Counted from the stretch's first letter, positions 17,878 through 30,640 are shown. The stretch: DNA of 64,000 nucleotides from Pseudomonas sp. MMS21 TM103 (GCF_022132145.1 NZ_JAJISP010000003.1:310001-374000); one strand, 5' to 3'. Notes: a model not told the origin generated them from the sequence alone. Numbers and translations are program-made.

Positions 17878-18180
17878 ATGCCCATCGACATCGATGAAGT
17901 GATCAAAGCCCTGGCCCATCCGGCGCGCCGCGACATCCTGCACTGGCTGAAGACCCCCGAGGCTTATTTCGCCGATCAGGACCACCCGTTGGAACTCGGC
18001 GTGTGCGCCGGCAAGATCGATCAACGTGCCGGGCTGTCGCAATCGACGGTATCGGCCCATCTGGCGACCCTGCAACGTGCCGGCCTGGTAACCAGCAAGA
18101 AGGTTGGCCAGTGGCATTTCTTCAAACGCAACGAAGAGACCATCCAGGTGTTCCTGCGCCATATCAGTCAAGAGCTCTAA
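17878..18180 (+). CDS. ArsR-family winged-helix regulator of xenB
   Basis: The 100-residue protein has the ArsR helix-turn-helix (GLSQSTVSAHLATLQRAGLV) and the N-terminal ALAHPARRDILHWL. There is no ELCVCD-type metal site; the only cysteine is in LGVCAGK, which could be a redox or electrophile sensor. A TTG at 17863 could extend it by five residues; I prefer the ATG at 17878. The flavin reductase gene starts 40 bp downstream, so the regulator and enzyme probably form one autoregulated unit that answers to electrophilic or quinone-like compounds (inference). Confidence 0.88.
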   Translation: MPIDIDEVIKALAHPARRDILHWLKTPEAYFADQDHPLELGVCAGKIDQRAGLSQSTVSAHLATLQRAGLVTSKKVGQWHFFKRNEETIQVFLRHISQEL

Positions 18181-18220
18181 ACGCTCGCAAACTTCCGCTC
18201 CCCCGACCGAGGAATACTCA

Positions 18221-19270
18221 ATGCCTACGCTTTTCGACCCGATCAAGATCGGCGAGCTGGAGCTCGCCAACCGCATCATCATGGCACCGCTGACCCGCAC
18301 CCGCGCCGACGCCGGGCGCGTGCCCAACGCGCTGATGGCCGAGTACTACGTGCAGCGCGCCTCGGCCGGCCTGATCATCAGCGAGGCCACCGCGGTCACT
18401 CCGATGGGCGTCGGCTACCCGGACACCCCCGGCATCTGGTCCGATGCCCAGGTACGCGGCTGGAGCAATATCACCAAGGCGGTGCACGCCCACGGCGGCA
18501 AGATCGTCCTGCAACTCTGGCATGTCGGCCGCATCTCCCACCCCAGCTACCTGAATGGCGCCGCCCCGGTTGCACCCAGCGCCATCGCACCGGCCGGCCA
18601 TGTCAGCCTGGTGCGTCCGATCACTGAATACGTCACCCCACGCGCCCTCGAAACCGAGGAGATCGCCGATATCGTCGAGGCTTATCGCCAGGGTGCGGAA
18701 AACGCCAAGGCTGCCGGCTTTGATGGCGTAGAGATCCACGGCGCCAACGGCTACCTGCTCGACCAGTTCCTCCAGGACAGCACCAATCAGCGCACCGATC
18801 GCTACGGCGGCTCCCTGGAAAACCGCGCGCGGCTGATGCTGGAAGTCACCGATGCGGTGATTTCGGTATGGGGCGCCGGCCGGGTCGGCATGCACCTGGC
18901 GCCGCGCGCAGACAGCCACGACATGGGCGACAGCAACCGCGCCGAGACCTTCACCTACGTCGCCCGGGAACTGGGCAAGCGCGGCATCGCCTTCATCTGC
19001 GCCCGCGAGAAGGAGGCCGACGACAGCCTGTCGCCACGCCTGAAAGAGGCCTTCGGCGGCGTGTTCATCGCCAACGAGCGCTTCACCAAGGCGCAGGCCA
19101 ACGCCTGGCTGGAAAGCGGCAAGGCCGATGCAGTGGCCTTCGGCATCCCCTTTATCGCCAACCCGGACCTGCCCGCCCGCCTCGCCGAGGACGCCGCATT
19201 AAACGAGCCGCAGCCGGCAACCTTTTATGGTTCCGGGGCGGTTGGCTATATCGATTACCCACGGATGTAA
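18221..19270 (+). CDS. xenB: Old yellow enzyme family flavin ene/xenobiotic reductase (XenB/NemA type)
   Basis: The 349-residue FMN-dependent reductase has N-terminal LFDPIKIGELELANRIIMAPLTRTRA, the substrate-binding HGANGYLLDQFLQDSTNQRTD block (His/Asn pair) and RYGGSLENRARL, all hallmarks of the classical OYE group. It uses NAD(P)H to reduce activated alkenes, nitroesters or nitroaromatics in the cytoplasm. The ATG at 18221 has GAGGAA upstream. It follows an ArsR gene and ends before a strong two-way terminator. Confidence 0.88.
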   Translation: MPTLFDPIKIGELELANRIIMAPLTRTRADAGRVPNALMAEYYVQRASAGLIISEATAVTPMGVGYPDTPGIWSDAQVRGWSNITKAVHAHGGKIVLQLWHVGRISHPSYLNGAAPVAPSAIAPAGHVSLVRPITEYVTPRALETEEIADIVEAYRQGAENAKAAGFDGVEIHGANGYLLDQFLQDSTNQRTDRYGGSLENRARLMLEVTDAVISVWGAGRVGMHLAPRADSHDMGDSNRAETFTYVARELGKRGIAFICAREKEADDSLSPRLKEAFGGVFIANERFTKAQANAWLESGKADAVAFGIPFIANPDLPARLAEDAALNEPQPATFYGSGAVGYIDYPRM

Positions 19271-19294
19271 CAATGCCGGGCGCCTGACGCGCTG

Positions 19295-19330
19295 AATGAA
19301 AAAAGGAGCCAGAAGGCTCCTTTTTTCATT
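19295..19330. terminator. Bidirectional intrinsic terminator between xenB and aapP
   Basis: A perfect 16-bp stem (19295-19310 with 19315-19330) with an AGAA loop has the GC core GGAGCC/GGCTCC, flanked by A6 on one side and T6 on the other. It works for both converging transcripts, xenB (+) and aapP (-). Confidence 0.92.
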
Positions 19331-19341
19331 GCCACGGGTTC

Positions 19342-20103
19342 TCAGTGCAGGATCTGGCTGAGGAACAACTTGGTACGCTCATTCTGCGGGTTGTTGAAGA
19401 AGGTTTCGGGATCGGCCTGCTCGACGATCTCGCCCTTGTCGAGGAAGATCACCCGGTTCGCCACGGTGCGGGCGAAGCCCATCTCGTGGGTCACGCAGAG
19501 CATGGTCATGCCGTCTTCGGCCAGGCCGATCATGGTGTCCAGCACTTCCTTGACCATTTCCGGATCGAGGGCCGAGGTCGGTTCGTCGAACAGCATGATT
19601 TTCGGCTTCATGCACAGCGCCCGGGCAATCGCCACGCGCTGTTGCTGGCCGCCGGACAACTGCCCCGGGTACTTGAGGGCCTGCTCAGGGATGCGCACGC
19701 GCTCGAGGAAGTGCATGGCGACTTCTTCGGCCTGACGCTTGGGCAACTTGCGCACCCACATCGGCGCCAGGGTGCAGTTCTGCAGCACGGTCAGGTGCGG
19801 GAACAGATTGAAGTGCTGGAACACCATGCCCACTTCGCGACGAACCGCCTCGATGTGCTTGAGGTCATGGGTCAGTTCGGTGCCATCGACCACGATGCGC
19901 CCCTGCTGGTGTTCTTCCAGGCGGTTGATGCAGCGGATGGCGGTGGACTTGCCGGAGCCGGATGGACCGCAGAGCACGATACGCTCGCCCGGCTTGACGT
20001 TCAGGTTGATGTCCTTGAGCACGTGGAACTCGCCATACCACTTGTGCACGCCTTCCATCAGGATCATCGATTCAGCGCTGGTTTGTTTTTTTGCTACAGC
20101 CAT
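19342..20103 (-). CDS. aapP: General L-amino acid ABC transporter, ATP-binding protein AapP
   Basis: The 253-residue ATPase has Walker [11 protein letters not shown]-loop [17 protein letters not shown], signature [15 protein letters not shown], Walker [13 protein letters not shown] and the switch THEMGFA. It energises uptake by the AapQ/AapM permeases encoded just upstream on the same strand (11-bp gap). The polar amino-acid uptake subfamily is clear. It is the last gene of the aapJQMP operon, ending at the two-way terminator. Confidence 0.93.
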   Translation of the reverse strand: MAVAKKQTSAESMILMEGVHKWYGEFHVLKDINLNVKPGERIVLCGPSGSGKSTAIRCINRLEEHQQGRIVVDGTELTHDLKHIEAVRREVGMVFQHFNLFPHLTVLQNCTLAPMWVRKLPKRQAEEVAMHFLERVRIPEQALKYPGQLSGGQQQRVAIARALCMKPKIMLFDEPTSALDPEMVKEVLDTMIGLAEDGMTMLCVTHEMGFARTVANRVIFLDKGEIVEQADPETFFNNPQNERTKLFLSQILH

Positions 20104-20114
20104 TGAAATAACTC

Positions 20115-21212
20115 CTAACGCTTGTGGCCAGTGTTCAGCTTACGTTCCAAATGCATGGAGTAGCGGGACATGCCGAAACAGAAAACCCAGAAAACCAGGG
20201 CGGCGAATACATAGCCTTCGGTGGCCATGCCCAGCCAAACCGGATCGGTGGTGGCTTGCTTGATGCTGTTGAGCAGGTCGAACAGGCCGATGATGATCAC
20301 CAGGCTGGTGTCCTTGAACAGCGCGATAAAGGTGTTGACGATGCCGGGAATCACCAGCTTCAGCGCCTGCGGCAGAATCACCAGGCCCATCATCCGCCAG
20401 TAACCCAGGCCCATGGCCGCAGCGGCTTCGTACTGACCCTTGGGAATGGCCTGCAGGCCACCGCGCACCACTTCGGCGATATAGGCCGACTGGAACAGGA
20501 TCACCCCGATCAGCGCGCGCATCAGCTTGTCGAAGCTCATGCCTTCAGGCAGGAACAACGGCAGCATCACCGACGACATGAACAGCACCGTGATCAACGG
20601 CACACCGCGCCAGAACTCGATGAAGGTCACGCAGATCACCCGGATCGCCGGCATGTCCGAACGCCGTCCGAGCGCCAGCGCTATGCCCAGCGGCAAGGCG
20701 CCAGCGATCCCCACGGCGGCGATCACCAGGGTCAGCATCAAGCCACCCCATTGGCTGGTGGCCACCGTGCTCAGGCCGAAGAAGCCGCCATGCAGCAACC
20801 AGTAGGCCAGCAATGGATACACCACCAGGAAGCTGAGGCCATACACGGCCTTGCGCGGCATTGCCGAGATGAACAGCGGAGCGGCACCGATGACGGCCAA
20901 CCACAAGGTCAGGTCGACACGCCAGCGCAGTTCGGTCGGGTAGAAGCCGTACATGAACTGGCCGAAACGCTGCTGGATGAAGACCCAGCAAGCCCCGCCC
21001 GAGTCGCAGTCGGCCCGAGTCGTGCCCACCCAGTCTGCATCGATAAAGGCCCACTGGATGATCGGCGGTGCGATCAGCCAGATCAGGTAGGCGGCGAACA
21101 GTGTCAGCAGGCTGTTGAACCAGTTGGAGAACAGGTTGGCGCGCAGCCAACCGAGTACGCCGACGCTCAGCAGCGGTGGCGGTAGATCGGGCTTGAATGT
21201 ATGAGTGCTCAT
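20115..21212 (-). CDS. aapM: General L-amino acid ABC transporter permease AapM
   Basis: This 365-residue inner-membrane permease has an N-terminal extension containing an extracytoplasmic, cysteine-bearing stretch, and a C-terminal core with the EAA loop ([24 protein letters not shown]) that docks the ATPase. The long form with an extended first half is typical of AapM. It is separated by 10 bp from aapQ and 11 bp from aapP on the same strand, an operon. Confidence 0.93.
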   Translation of the reverse strand: MSTHTFKPDLPPPLLSVGVLGWLRANLFSNWFNSLLTLFAAYLIWLIAPPIIQWAFIDADWVGTTRADCDSGGACWVFIQQRFGQFMYGFYPTELRWRVDLTLWLAVIGAAPLFISAMPRKAVYGLSFLVVYPLLAYWLLHGGFFGLSTVATSQWGGLMLTLVIAAVGIAGALPLGIALALGRRSDMPAIRVICVTFIEFWRGVPLITVLFMSSVMLPLFLPEGMSFDKLMRALIGVILFQSAYIAEVVRGGLQAIPKGQYEAAAAMGLGYWRMMGLVILPQALKLVIPGIVNTFIALFKDTSLVIIIGLFDLLNSIKQATTDPVWLGMATEGYVFAALVFWVFCFGMSRYSMHLERKLNTGHKR

Positions 21213-21222
21213 GGCTTGTCCT

Positions 21223-22407
21223 CTAGCGTTCGATCAGCGCCATGCGCTTGTTGTACCAATTCATCAACATGGAAATGCTGATGCTGATGGCCAGGTACAC
21301 ACTCATGGTGATGGCAATCACCTCGATGGCTTGCCCCGTCTGGTTGAGCACCGTACCGGCGAACAGCGAGACCATGTCCGGATAACCGATACCGGCCGCC
21401 AGCGAGGAGTTCTTCGCCAGGTTGAGGTACTGACTGGTCAGCGGCGGAATGATCACCCGCATGGCCTGGGGAATGATCACCAGGCGCAGGGTCTTGCCGC
21501 CCGGCAGGCCCAGCGAACGTGCTGCCTCGGTCTGTCCATGACTGACCGCCATGATCCCGGAACGCACGTTCTCGGCGATGAAGGCCGCCGTGTAGATGGA
21601 CAAGGCCAGGGTCAAGGCCATCAACTCGGGAATCAGCACCCAGCCGCCAGTGAAGTTGAAACCGGTCAGCTCGGGGGTGCTCCATTGCAGCGGATTGCCG
21701 GTCAGCAGCACGGCCAGGCCGGGCAGCACCAGCAACAGCGGTATCGCCCCCAGGGACACCGGAAAGTACCTGCCGGTGGCCTCGAACCGTGCCCGCGACC
21801 AGCGTGTCAGCAAGATGATGCCGATGATCGCCACCACCACAGCCCCGAAAAAGGTGACGAAGCTGTCCGAGGGGCTCGGCGCCGGCATATACAAGCCGCG
21901 GCTATTGAGGAAGAAGGTCTGACCAATATCCAAGCTCTGCCTCGGCCCGGGGAGCGAGAGCATCACCGCGAAGTACCAGAAGAAGATCTGCAGCAGCGGC
22001 GGGATATTGCGGAAGGTCTCGATGTAGAAGGTAGCGAGCTTGCCGATCAACCAGTTGGGCGACAGCCGCGCCACACCGAGGATGAAGCCCAGAATGGTCG
22101 CCAGAAAGATGCCGATCACCGACACCAGCAGGGTGTTGAGCAAACCGACGAAGAAGACCCGCCCATAGGTGTGGCTTTCGTTGTAATCGATCAGGCTTTG
22201 CGCAATGCCGAACCCGGCACTGTTATTGAGAAAGGAGAACCCTGAGGTGATCCCACGCTTCTCAAGGTTGGTCTGAGTGTTATCGAACAGGTACCAGCCG
22301 AGCGCCACGACGACGATAACGGCAATAATTTGGAATAGCCATGCGCGCACCTTGGGATCGGTCCAGACCGATCCGCGTGGCCGCGAGACATTTGCAGGAT
22401 TTTGCAT
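21223..22407 (-). CDS. aapQ: General L-amino acid ABC transporter permease AapQ
   Basis: This is a 394-residue inner-membrane permease paired with AapM. The EAA loop is EAARSLGLPGGKTLRLVIIPQAMR. The N-terminal GYLFDNTQ-like region between helices and the large size are characteristic of AapQ. It imports a broad range of L-amino acids together with AapJ, M and P. The gap to aapJ contains a strong hairpin, suggesting that binding-protein mRNA is kept more abundant than permease mRNA. Confidence 0.93.
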   Translation of the reverse strand: MQNPANVSRPRGSVWTDPKVRAWLFQIIAVIVVVALGWYLFDNTQTNLEKRGITSGFSFLNNSAGFGIAQSLIDYNESHTYGRVFFVGLLNTLLVSVIGIFLATILGFILGVARLSPNWLIGKLATFYIETFRNIPPLLQIFFWYFAVMLSLPGPRQSLDIGQTFFLNSRGLYMPAPSPSDSFVTFFGAVVVAIIGIILLTRWSRARFEATGRYFPVSLGAIPLLLVLPGLAVLLTGNPLQWSTPELTGFNFTGGWVLIPELMALTLALSIYTAAFIAENVRSGIMAVSHGQTEAARSLGLPGGKTLRLVIIPQAMRVIIPPLTSQYLNLAKNSSLAAGIGYPDMVSLFAGTVLNQTGQAIEVIAITMSVYLAISISISMLMNWYNKRMALIER

Positions 22408-22420
22408 AGGAGCCCTCTAG

Positions 22421-22456
22421 GAACCCCCGTGCCCGCATTGGCGGGCATGGGGGTTC
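22421..22456 (-). promoter_or_regulatory. Intercistronic hairpin between aapJ and aapQ
   Basis: Bases 22421-22436 pair with 22441-22456 in a 16-bp stem with one wobble and a 4-base loop. No U-run follows, so it is more likely an mRNA-stabilising or partial-attenuation element than a full terminator. Such hairpins after binding-protein genes are common in ABC uptake operons. Confidence 0.6.
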
Positions 22457-22507
22457 ACGTCATCTAGAACATGCCGATGCCCCGGGACGGGACACCGGCA
22501 AAGACGA

Positions 22508-23536
22508 TCAGCGCACTGGCGGTGCGTATTGCAGACCACCTTTGTTCCACAGGGCGTTGAGGCCGCGTTCAATCTTCAGATCACTGCCTGCGCCAACGTT
22601 GCGGTCGAAGCTCTCGCCGTAGTTGCCCACTTGCTTGACGATCTGTACCGCCCAGTCTTTCGGCAGTTTCAGATCCTTGCCAAACTCACCCTCGGCGCCC
22701 AGCAGGCGGGCAACATCCGGGTTCTTGGTGGTTTTAGCCACTTCTTCGACATTCTTCGAGGTGACGCCCAACTCTTCGGCGTTGACCATGGCGAACAGGC
22801 TCCAACGCACGATGTTGAACCACTCGTCATCACCCTGGCGCACGACCGGGCCCAGCGGCTCTTTCGAGATCACCTCAGGCAGTACCACGTACTCCAGCGG
22901 CGCAGACAGCTTGATGCGCTGGGCGTAGAGCTGCGACTGGTCGGAAGTCAGCACGTCGCAACGGCCGGACTCCAGCGAAGTGGCGCTCTCGTCGGAAGTA
23001 TCGTAGGTGATTGGGGTGTACTTCAGGCCGTTGGCGCGGAAGTAGTCGGAGAGGTTCAGCTCGGTGGTGGTGCCAGCCTGGATGCACACGGTTGCACCGT
23101 CGAGCTCCTTGGCACTGGTAACGCCGAGTTTCTTGTTAACCAGGAAGCCCTGACCGTCGTAATAATTGACGCCGGCGAAGTTCAAGCCCAGACCGGAGTC
23201 GCGCGAACTGGTCCAGGTGGTGTTACGCGACAGCACATCGACTTCGCCGGATTGCAGCGCGGTGAAGCGCTCCTTGGCAGTCAGCGGGCTGAATTTGACC
23301 TTGTTCGCATCACCAAACAGGGCGGCTGCCACTGCGCGGCATACATCGACGTCGAGGCCGAAATAATTGCCTTTTTCATCAGCATAGGAGAAGCCAGGCA
23401 GACCATCGCTGATACCGCACTGAACGAAACCTTTCTTCTGTACCGCGTCCAGGGTGGCGCCAGCATGTACGAAGCCGCTGACACCCAGAACGGTTGCGGT
23501 AGTCAGAATAGCCAGGGTGGATTTCACCATCTTCAT
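22508..23536 (-). CDS. aapJ: General L-amino acid ABC transporter, periplasmic binding protein AapJ
   Basis: The 342-residue protein has a signal peptide (cleavage after about FVHA) and a mature part beginning ATLDAVQKKGFVQCGI. The type-II binding-protein fold shows in GLDVDVCRAVAAALFGDANKVKF and the ligand-binding SRNTTWT segment. It captures L-amino acids in the periplasm for AapQMP. The ATG at 23536 has GGAGG 5-6 bases upstream; a longer frame to 23611 lacks support. First gene of the operon. Confidence 0.94.
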   Translation of the reverse strand: MKMVKSTLAILTTATVLGVSGFVHAGATLDAVQKKGFVQCGISDGLPGFSYADEKGNYFGLDVDVCRAVAAALFGDANKVKFSPLTAKERFTALQSGEVDVLSRNTTWTSSRDSGLGLNFAGVNYYDGQGFLVNKKLGVTSAKELDGATVCIQAGTTTELNLSDYFRANGLKYTPITYDTSDESATSLESGRCDVLTSDQSQLYAQRIKLSAPLEYVVLPEVISKEPLGPVVRQGDDEWFNIVRWSLFAMVNAEELGVTSKNVEEVAKTTKNPDVARLLGAEGEFGKDLKLPKDWAVQIVKQVGNYGESFDRNVGAGSDLKIERGLNALWNKGGLQYAPPVR

Positions 23537-26604
<3,068 letters not shown>

Positions 26605-26860
26605 GTAGACTGGATAAGCGCCAGGGTCATCCGGGACGCGTGTCCCGGACTGTGCCCGGGCTTGTTCAGACCACCAAGCTGGTTTAAGCAAAGGCGCCCG
26701 GCGCATTGCTTTGACCTTGTACGACGGGCTGCATCCGCTGATGCCAGCCGCGATGATCTACGCCGCTAATCAGCCACACTTTTTGCAGGGGATTGCCAGC
26801 CGCACCTCACAGGCATACTGTGGGCGCTGGTGTTCGCCCATACGACAGGGAGTGTTTGCG
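26605..26860. other. Intergenic stretch with a short palindrome
   Basis: TCCGGGAC (26630-26637) and GTCCCGGA (26642-26649) form a perfect 8-bp stem with a GCGT loop shortly after the synthetase gene. No T-run follows, so it is a weak terminator candidate. The rest holds no recognised feature apart from a ribosome site AGGGAG at 26847-26852. Confidence 0.4.
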
Positions 26861-26908
26861 ATGTCCACCACGCTTTTCAGCCTGCCCCGCCCAGGCTGCG
26901 CGCCGTGA
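26861..26908 (+). CDS. Short leader ORF or original N-terminus of the cyclase
   Basis: An ATG at 26861 with a strong ribosome site (AGGGAG, 8 bases upstream) opens a 15-codon frame, MSTTLFSLPRPGCAP, which stops at TGA (26906-26908). The stop overlaps the GTG at 26905 that begins the cyclase frame. It is either a coupled leader peptide or the true N-terminus of the cyclase cut off by two single-base insertions. The start of translation here is well supported; the biological status is not. Confidence 0.4.
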   Translation: MSTTLFSLPRPGCAP

Positions 26909-27840
26909 GAACCTCACGACGGCAGGCCGACCTGCAGCAAGTCTGCCAATTGCGGCTGTTCAATAATGTCGCGACCAGCAGCGTCAACCAGGTGCTCAAG
27001 GAAGTCCGTACCTTCGACCTGGAGCCTGGCGAAATCCTCCTCTCCCCGTTCAACCGCAACCAGCACCTCTACCTCCTGCTCAATGGCCAGTTCAAGGTCT
27101 ACCTCGGCTCGCTGGACAATCCGCCGATCAGCACCCTGCAAGCCGGGGACTGCGCCGGGGAAATCAGCTTTATCGACAACCATCACCCTTCTGCCTATGT
27201 GGTCGCGACCGAACCGAGCAGCGTGCTGCGCCTGCACCGCGAATCCCTGATCAAGCTGTTCCAGCAATCACCACAACTGATGAGCAACCTGCTCGAACTG
27301 CTCTGCGCCCGACTGCGCCAGGGCAATCTGCTGATTCTCAACAGTGAGCAGAATGCCAATATCGACACCCTGACCGGCTCGTTCAACCGCCGCTGGCTCG
27401 AACATGTCTACGAACGCGAAAGCACCCGCTGCGCCTTCAATCAACAGCCGCTAAGCCTGCTGATGCTGGATGTCGACCATTTCAAGGCGTTCAACGACCG
27501 GCATGGTCACCTCGCCGGCGACTATGCCCTGTGCCTGGTGGCCCATACCCTGCGCAATCAGCTGCGCACCAAGGACAGCCTGATCCGCTTCGGTGGCGAA
27601 GAGTTTGTCATTCTCCTCCCGGAAATCGCCGCCACCGAAGCCCGCCACATCGGCGAACGGCTGCGCCAGAGCCTCGAGGATGTCACATCCTTCTATTCGC
27701 CAGTCGGCATCTTGCCTGGCGTGACGGTGTCCATAGGCCTGGCGCAGATGGACCCGAAGGACGGCCTGCAGAGCCTGATCGCCCGGGCCGACAGCGCGCT
27801 CTACACAGCCAAGCAGCAAGGCCGCAACTGCCTCTGTTAG
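26905..27840 (+). CDS. Diguanylate cyclase with N-terminal cyclic-nucleotide-binding domain
   Basis: The protein has about 311 residues. The N-terminal half resembles a CRP-type cNMP-binding beta-roll (ILLSPFNRNQHLYLLLNGQFKVYLG, AGDCAGEISFID) but lacks the usual phosphate-binding arginine. The C-terminal half is a GGDEF domain with active site GGEEF and an inhibitory I-site RTKD five residues before it, so c-di-GMP synthesis with product inhibition is expected. It is cytoplasmic with no membrane helices. The start is uncertain: the best ribosome site serves an ATG in another frame at 26861, and GTG 26905 is chosen because it overlaps that short frame's stop. Gene function is clear, the N-terminus is not. 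Confidence 0.82.
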   Translation: MRTSRRQADLQQVCQLRLFNNVATSSVNQVLKEVRTFDLEPGEILLSPFNRNQHLYLLLNGQFKVYLGSLDNPPISTLQAGDCAGEISFIDNHHPSAYVVATEPSSVLRLHRESLIKLFQQSPQLMSNLLELLCARLRQGNLLILNSEQNANIDTLTGSFNRRWLEHVYERESTRCAFNQQPLSLLMLDVDHFKAFNDRHGHLAGDYALCLVAHTLRNQLRTKDSLIRFGGEEFVILLPEIAATEARHIGERLRQSLEDVTSFYSPVGILPGVTVSIGLAQMDPKDGLQSLIARADSALYTAKQQGRNCLC

Positions 27841-27875
27841 AGTCGTTGGCTGACGACAGCTGGATACCTTCACAG

Positions 27876-29045
27876 ATGCGCACACGCCCGTTACTGCTTG
27901 CCCTGCCGTTGCTTGCACTGACCGCGGCAGGGATTTTCTTCAGTTTGCCCAACCTGCTCGACCGGCGCATGAACAGCGTCGAGGCGCCCGCCCCCTATCC
28001 AGCCAGCGAAGCGGCCCTAAAGGTGCGTGACCAGCTGTTTATCGCCGACTTGCATGACGATGTGCTGCTCTGGGAGCGTGACCTGCTCAAACGCCACAGC
28101 TACGGCCACTCGGACCTGCCGCGCATGCTCGAAGCGCGGGCCGCCTTGCAGGTGTTTTCCACCGTAACCAAGACCCCGCGCGGCATGAACATCCAGAGCA
28201 ATGGCGCCGACAGCGACAACATCACCCTGCTGGCAATGGCCCAGCGCTGGCCGCGCGCGACCTGGGACAGCCTGCTGCAACGTGCCCTGTATCAAGCCGA
28301 GAAGCTGCGCCTGGCTGCCGCCAACAGCGACGGCCGGTTAGTCCTGATCAGAACGCGGGGCGATTTGGCCGCCTTTCTCCAGGCCTGGCAGCAAGATCCA
28401 CAGCGGGTTGCGGCACTGCTCTCGACCGAGGGCCTGCACCCTCTCGAAGGCCAGCTGAGTAACCTGGACCGCCTGTATGACGCCGGTTTTCGCATCGCCG
28501 GCCTGACTCACTTCTTCGACAACGAAGTCGGTGGCTCGGCCCACGGCCTGGTGAAGGGCGGTCTGACGCCGTTCGGCCGCCAGGTGATCGAGCGCCTGCA
28601 AGAAAAGTCCATGCTGATCGACCTGGCCCATGCCTCTCGCCCGCTGATCGACGACGTCCTGGCCATGGCCACGCGCCCGCTACTGGTCACCCATACCGGC
28701 GTCGAAGGCACCTGCCCGGGCCCGCGCAACCTTAGCGACAAGCACCTGCAAGGCATCGCCGCCACGGGCGGCGTGATCGGCATCGGCTACTGGGATACGG
28801 CCGTGTGCGCCACCTCGGTCGCGGCCATCGCCAAGGCCATTCGCTACACCGCCGACAAAGTCGGGGTCAACCACGTCGCCCTGGGCTCGGACTTCAACGG
28901 CACCGTCCACACACCGTTCGATGTCACCGGCCTGGGCCAACTGACCGAGGCGCTGCTCGAGGCCGGTTTCAGCCGCAGCGATATTGCCGCGATCATGGGT
29001 GGCAACGTTCAGCGCCTGCTGCTCGCCAACCTGCCGGGAGACTGA
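27876..29045 (+). CDS. Membrane dipeptidase (M19 family)
   Basis: The 389-residue protein has an N-terminal membrane anchor (LLLALPLLALTAAGIFF). The M19 metal-binding pattern is present: ADLHDDVLLW near the N-terminus, LSTEG in the middle, IDLAHAS, THTGVEG and GSDFNGT near the C-terminus. These zinc enzymes split dipeptides, D-amino-acid-containing ones included. It is probably displayed on the periplasmic face. It lies 35 bp after the cyclase on the same strand. The ribosome site is weak. Confidence 0.88.
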   Translation: MRTRPLLLALPLLALTAAGIFFSLPNLLDRRMNSVEAPAPYPASEAALKVRDQLFIADLHDDVLLWERDLLKRHSYGHSDLPRMLEARAALQVFSTVTKTPRGMNIQSNGADSDNITLLAMAQRWPRATWDSLLQRALYQAEKLRLAAANSDGRLVLIRTRGDLAAFLQAWQQDPQRVAALLSTEGLHPLEGQLSNLDRLYDAGFRIAGLTHFFDNEVGGSAHGLVKGGLTPFGRQVIERLQEKSMLIDLAHASRPLIDDVLAMATRPLLVTHTGVEGTCPGPRNLSDKHLQGIAATGGVIGIGYWDTAVCATSVAAIAKAIRYTADKVGVNHVALGSDFNGTVHTPFDVTGLGQLTEALLEAGFSRSDIAAIMGGNVQRLLLANLPGD

Positions 29046-29149
29046 ACAGCCCGGATCCAGGGGCCGCGGACAAGGCCAGCCATGGTACTTCGCCGCGCCG
29101 GCTTCTTGCTTTACACTGACCGCAGTTCACTCCTTAACCAATTGACGAG

Positions 29150-30619
29150 ATGACCGTGCTCAAAGCACTCAAGAAAATGTTCGGCAAAGCCGAGGGCGAG
29201 CAGCCCAGCCCAACCAGCACGCCTGCTTCGCCAACCACGCCCCGTAGCGGCGAGAGCCACCACGAGCAACCCAATCGCACGGCCAAGGCGCACCACATGG
29301 CCAGTAATAGCGACGACAGCCCAGCTACGCTGGTGACCCAGCAAGAAAAACCAGCCGCCAAGGTCGTCAAACCCCGGCGCCAGCGTGCAGCCAAGCCGGT
29401 GGACACCTGGAAGCTGGAAGACTTCGCGGTCGAACCGGCCGAAGGCAAGACCCGCTTCCATGACTTCAAGCTCGCCCCCGAGCTGATGCATGCCATCCAC
29501 GACCTGGGTTTCCCCTATTGCACGCCGATCCAGGCCCAGGTGCTCGGCTTCACCCTCAGAGGCCAGGATGCCATTGGCCGCGCCCAGACCGGTACCGGCA
29601 AGACCGCCGCCTTCCTGATCTCGATCATCACCCAGTTGCTGCAGACCCCGCCGCCGAAAGAGCGCTACATGGGTGAGCCGCGCGCACTGATCATCGCGCC
29701 AACCCGCGAACTGGTGGTGCAGATCGCCAAGGACGCCGCAGACCTGACCAAATACACCGGGCTCAACGTGATGAGCTTCGTCGGCGGCATGGACTTCGAC
29801 AAACAGCTGAAGCTGCTCGAGTCGCGCCATTGCGACATCCTGGTGGCCACCCCGGGCCGTTTGCTCGACTTCAACCAGCGCGGCGAAGTGCACCTGGACA
29901 TGGTCGAGGTGATGGTGCTCGATGAAGCCGACCGCATGCTCGACATGGGCTTTATCCCCCAGGTGCGGCAGATCATCCGCCAGACCCCGCCGAAGAACGA
30001 GCGTCAGACCCTGCTGTTCTCGGCGACCTTCACCGAAGACGTGATGAACCTGGCCAAGCAATGGACCACCGAGCCCGCCATCGTCGAAATCGAGTCGGAG
30101 AACGTGGCCAGCGATACCGTCGAGCAGCATGTCTACATGGTCGCCTCCAGCGACAAGTACAAGCTGCTGTACAACCTGATCGCGCAGAACAACTGGATCC
30201 GCGTGATGGTCTTCGCCAATCGCAAGGACGAAGTGCGGCGCATCGAAGAACGCCTGACCCGTGACGGCATCAGCGCCGCGCAAATGTCTGGCGACGTGCC
30301 GCAGCACAAGCGGATCAAGACCCTCGAAGGCTTCCGCGAAGGCAAGATCCGGGTGATGGTCGCCACCGATGTGGCCGGCCGCGGGATTCACGTCGACGCC
30401 ATCAGCCACGTGATCAACTACACCCTGCCGGACGTGCCGGACGACTACGTGCACCGCATCGGTCGTACCGGCCGCGCGGGCGCCAGTGGCACCTCGATCA
30501 GCTTCGCCAGCGAAAACGACGCCTACGCCCTGCCACCGATCGAACAACTGCTGGGGCGCAAGATCAACTGCGAAATGCCCCCGGAAGTGTTGCTCACGCC
30601 GGTACCGCACAAGCGCTGA
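29150..30619 (+). CDS. rhlB: DEAD-box ATP-dependent RNA helicase RhlB
   Basis: The 489-residue protein begins with a basic, proline-rich, low-complexity tail (~100 residues) after [11 protein letters not shown]. Then come the Q motif, Walker A AQTGTGKT, the DEAD motif [16 protein letters not shown] (LLFSATFT) and motif [12 protein letters not shown]. RhlB unwinds RNA for the degradosome. A GTG at 29156 is an alternative start. A strong terminator follows at 30641. It follows an AMP-binding enzyme locus in a gene order that I recall from P. aeruginosa. Confidence 0.93.
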   Translation: MTVLKALKKMFGKAEGEQPSPTSTPASPTTPRSGESHHEQPNRTAKAHHMASNSDDSPATLVTQQEKPAAKVVKPRRQRAAKPVDTWKLEDFAVEPAEGKTRFHDFKLAPELMHAIHDLGFPYCTPIQAQVLGFTLRGQDAIGRAQTGTGKTAAFLISIITQLLQTPPPKERYMGEPRALIIAPTRELVVQIAKDAADLTKYTGLNVMSFVGGMDFDKQLKLLESRHCDILVATPGRLLDFNQRGEVHLDMVEVMVLDEADRMLDMGFIPQVRQIIRQTPPKNERQTLLFSATFTEDVMNLAKQWTTEPAIVEIESENVASDTVEQHVYMVASSDKYKLLYNLIAQNNWIRVMVFANRKDEVRRIEERLTRDGISAAQMSGDVPQHKRIKTLEGFREGKIRVMVATDVAGRGIHVDAISHVINYTLPDVPDDYVHRIGRTGRAGASGTSISFASENDAYALPPIEQLLGRKINCEMPPEVLLTPVPHKR

Positions 30620-30640
30620 CAGTGCCGTGAAACAGTAACG

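Noticed and set aside
26830..26904. Upstream extension of the cyclase from GTG 26830
   Set aside because: The extra 25 residues look non-protein-like, lack a ribosome site and overlap a better supported short frame.
29111..30610. 499-codon minus-strand frame opposite rhlB
   Set aside because: Antisense to a complete DEAD-box helicase; no ribosome site or conserved domain.
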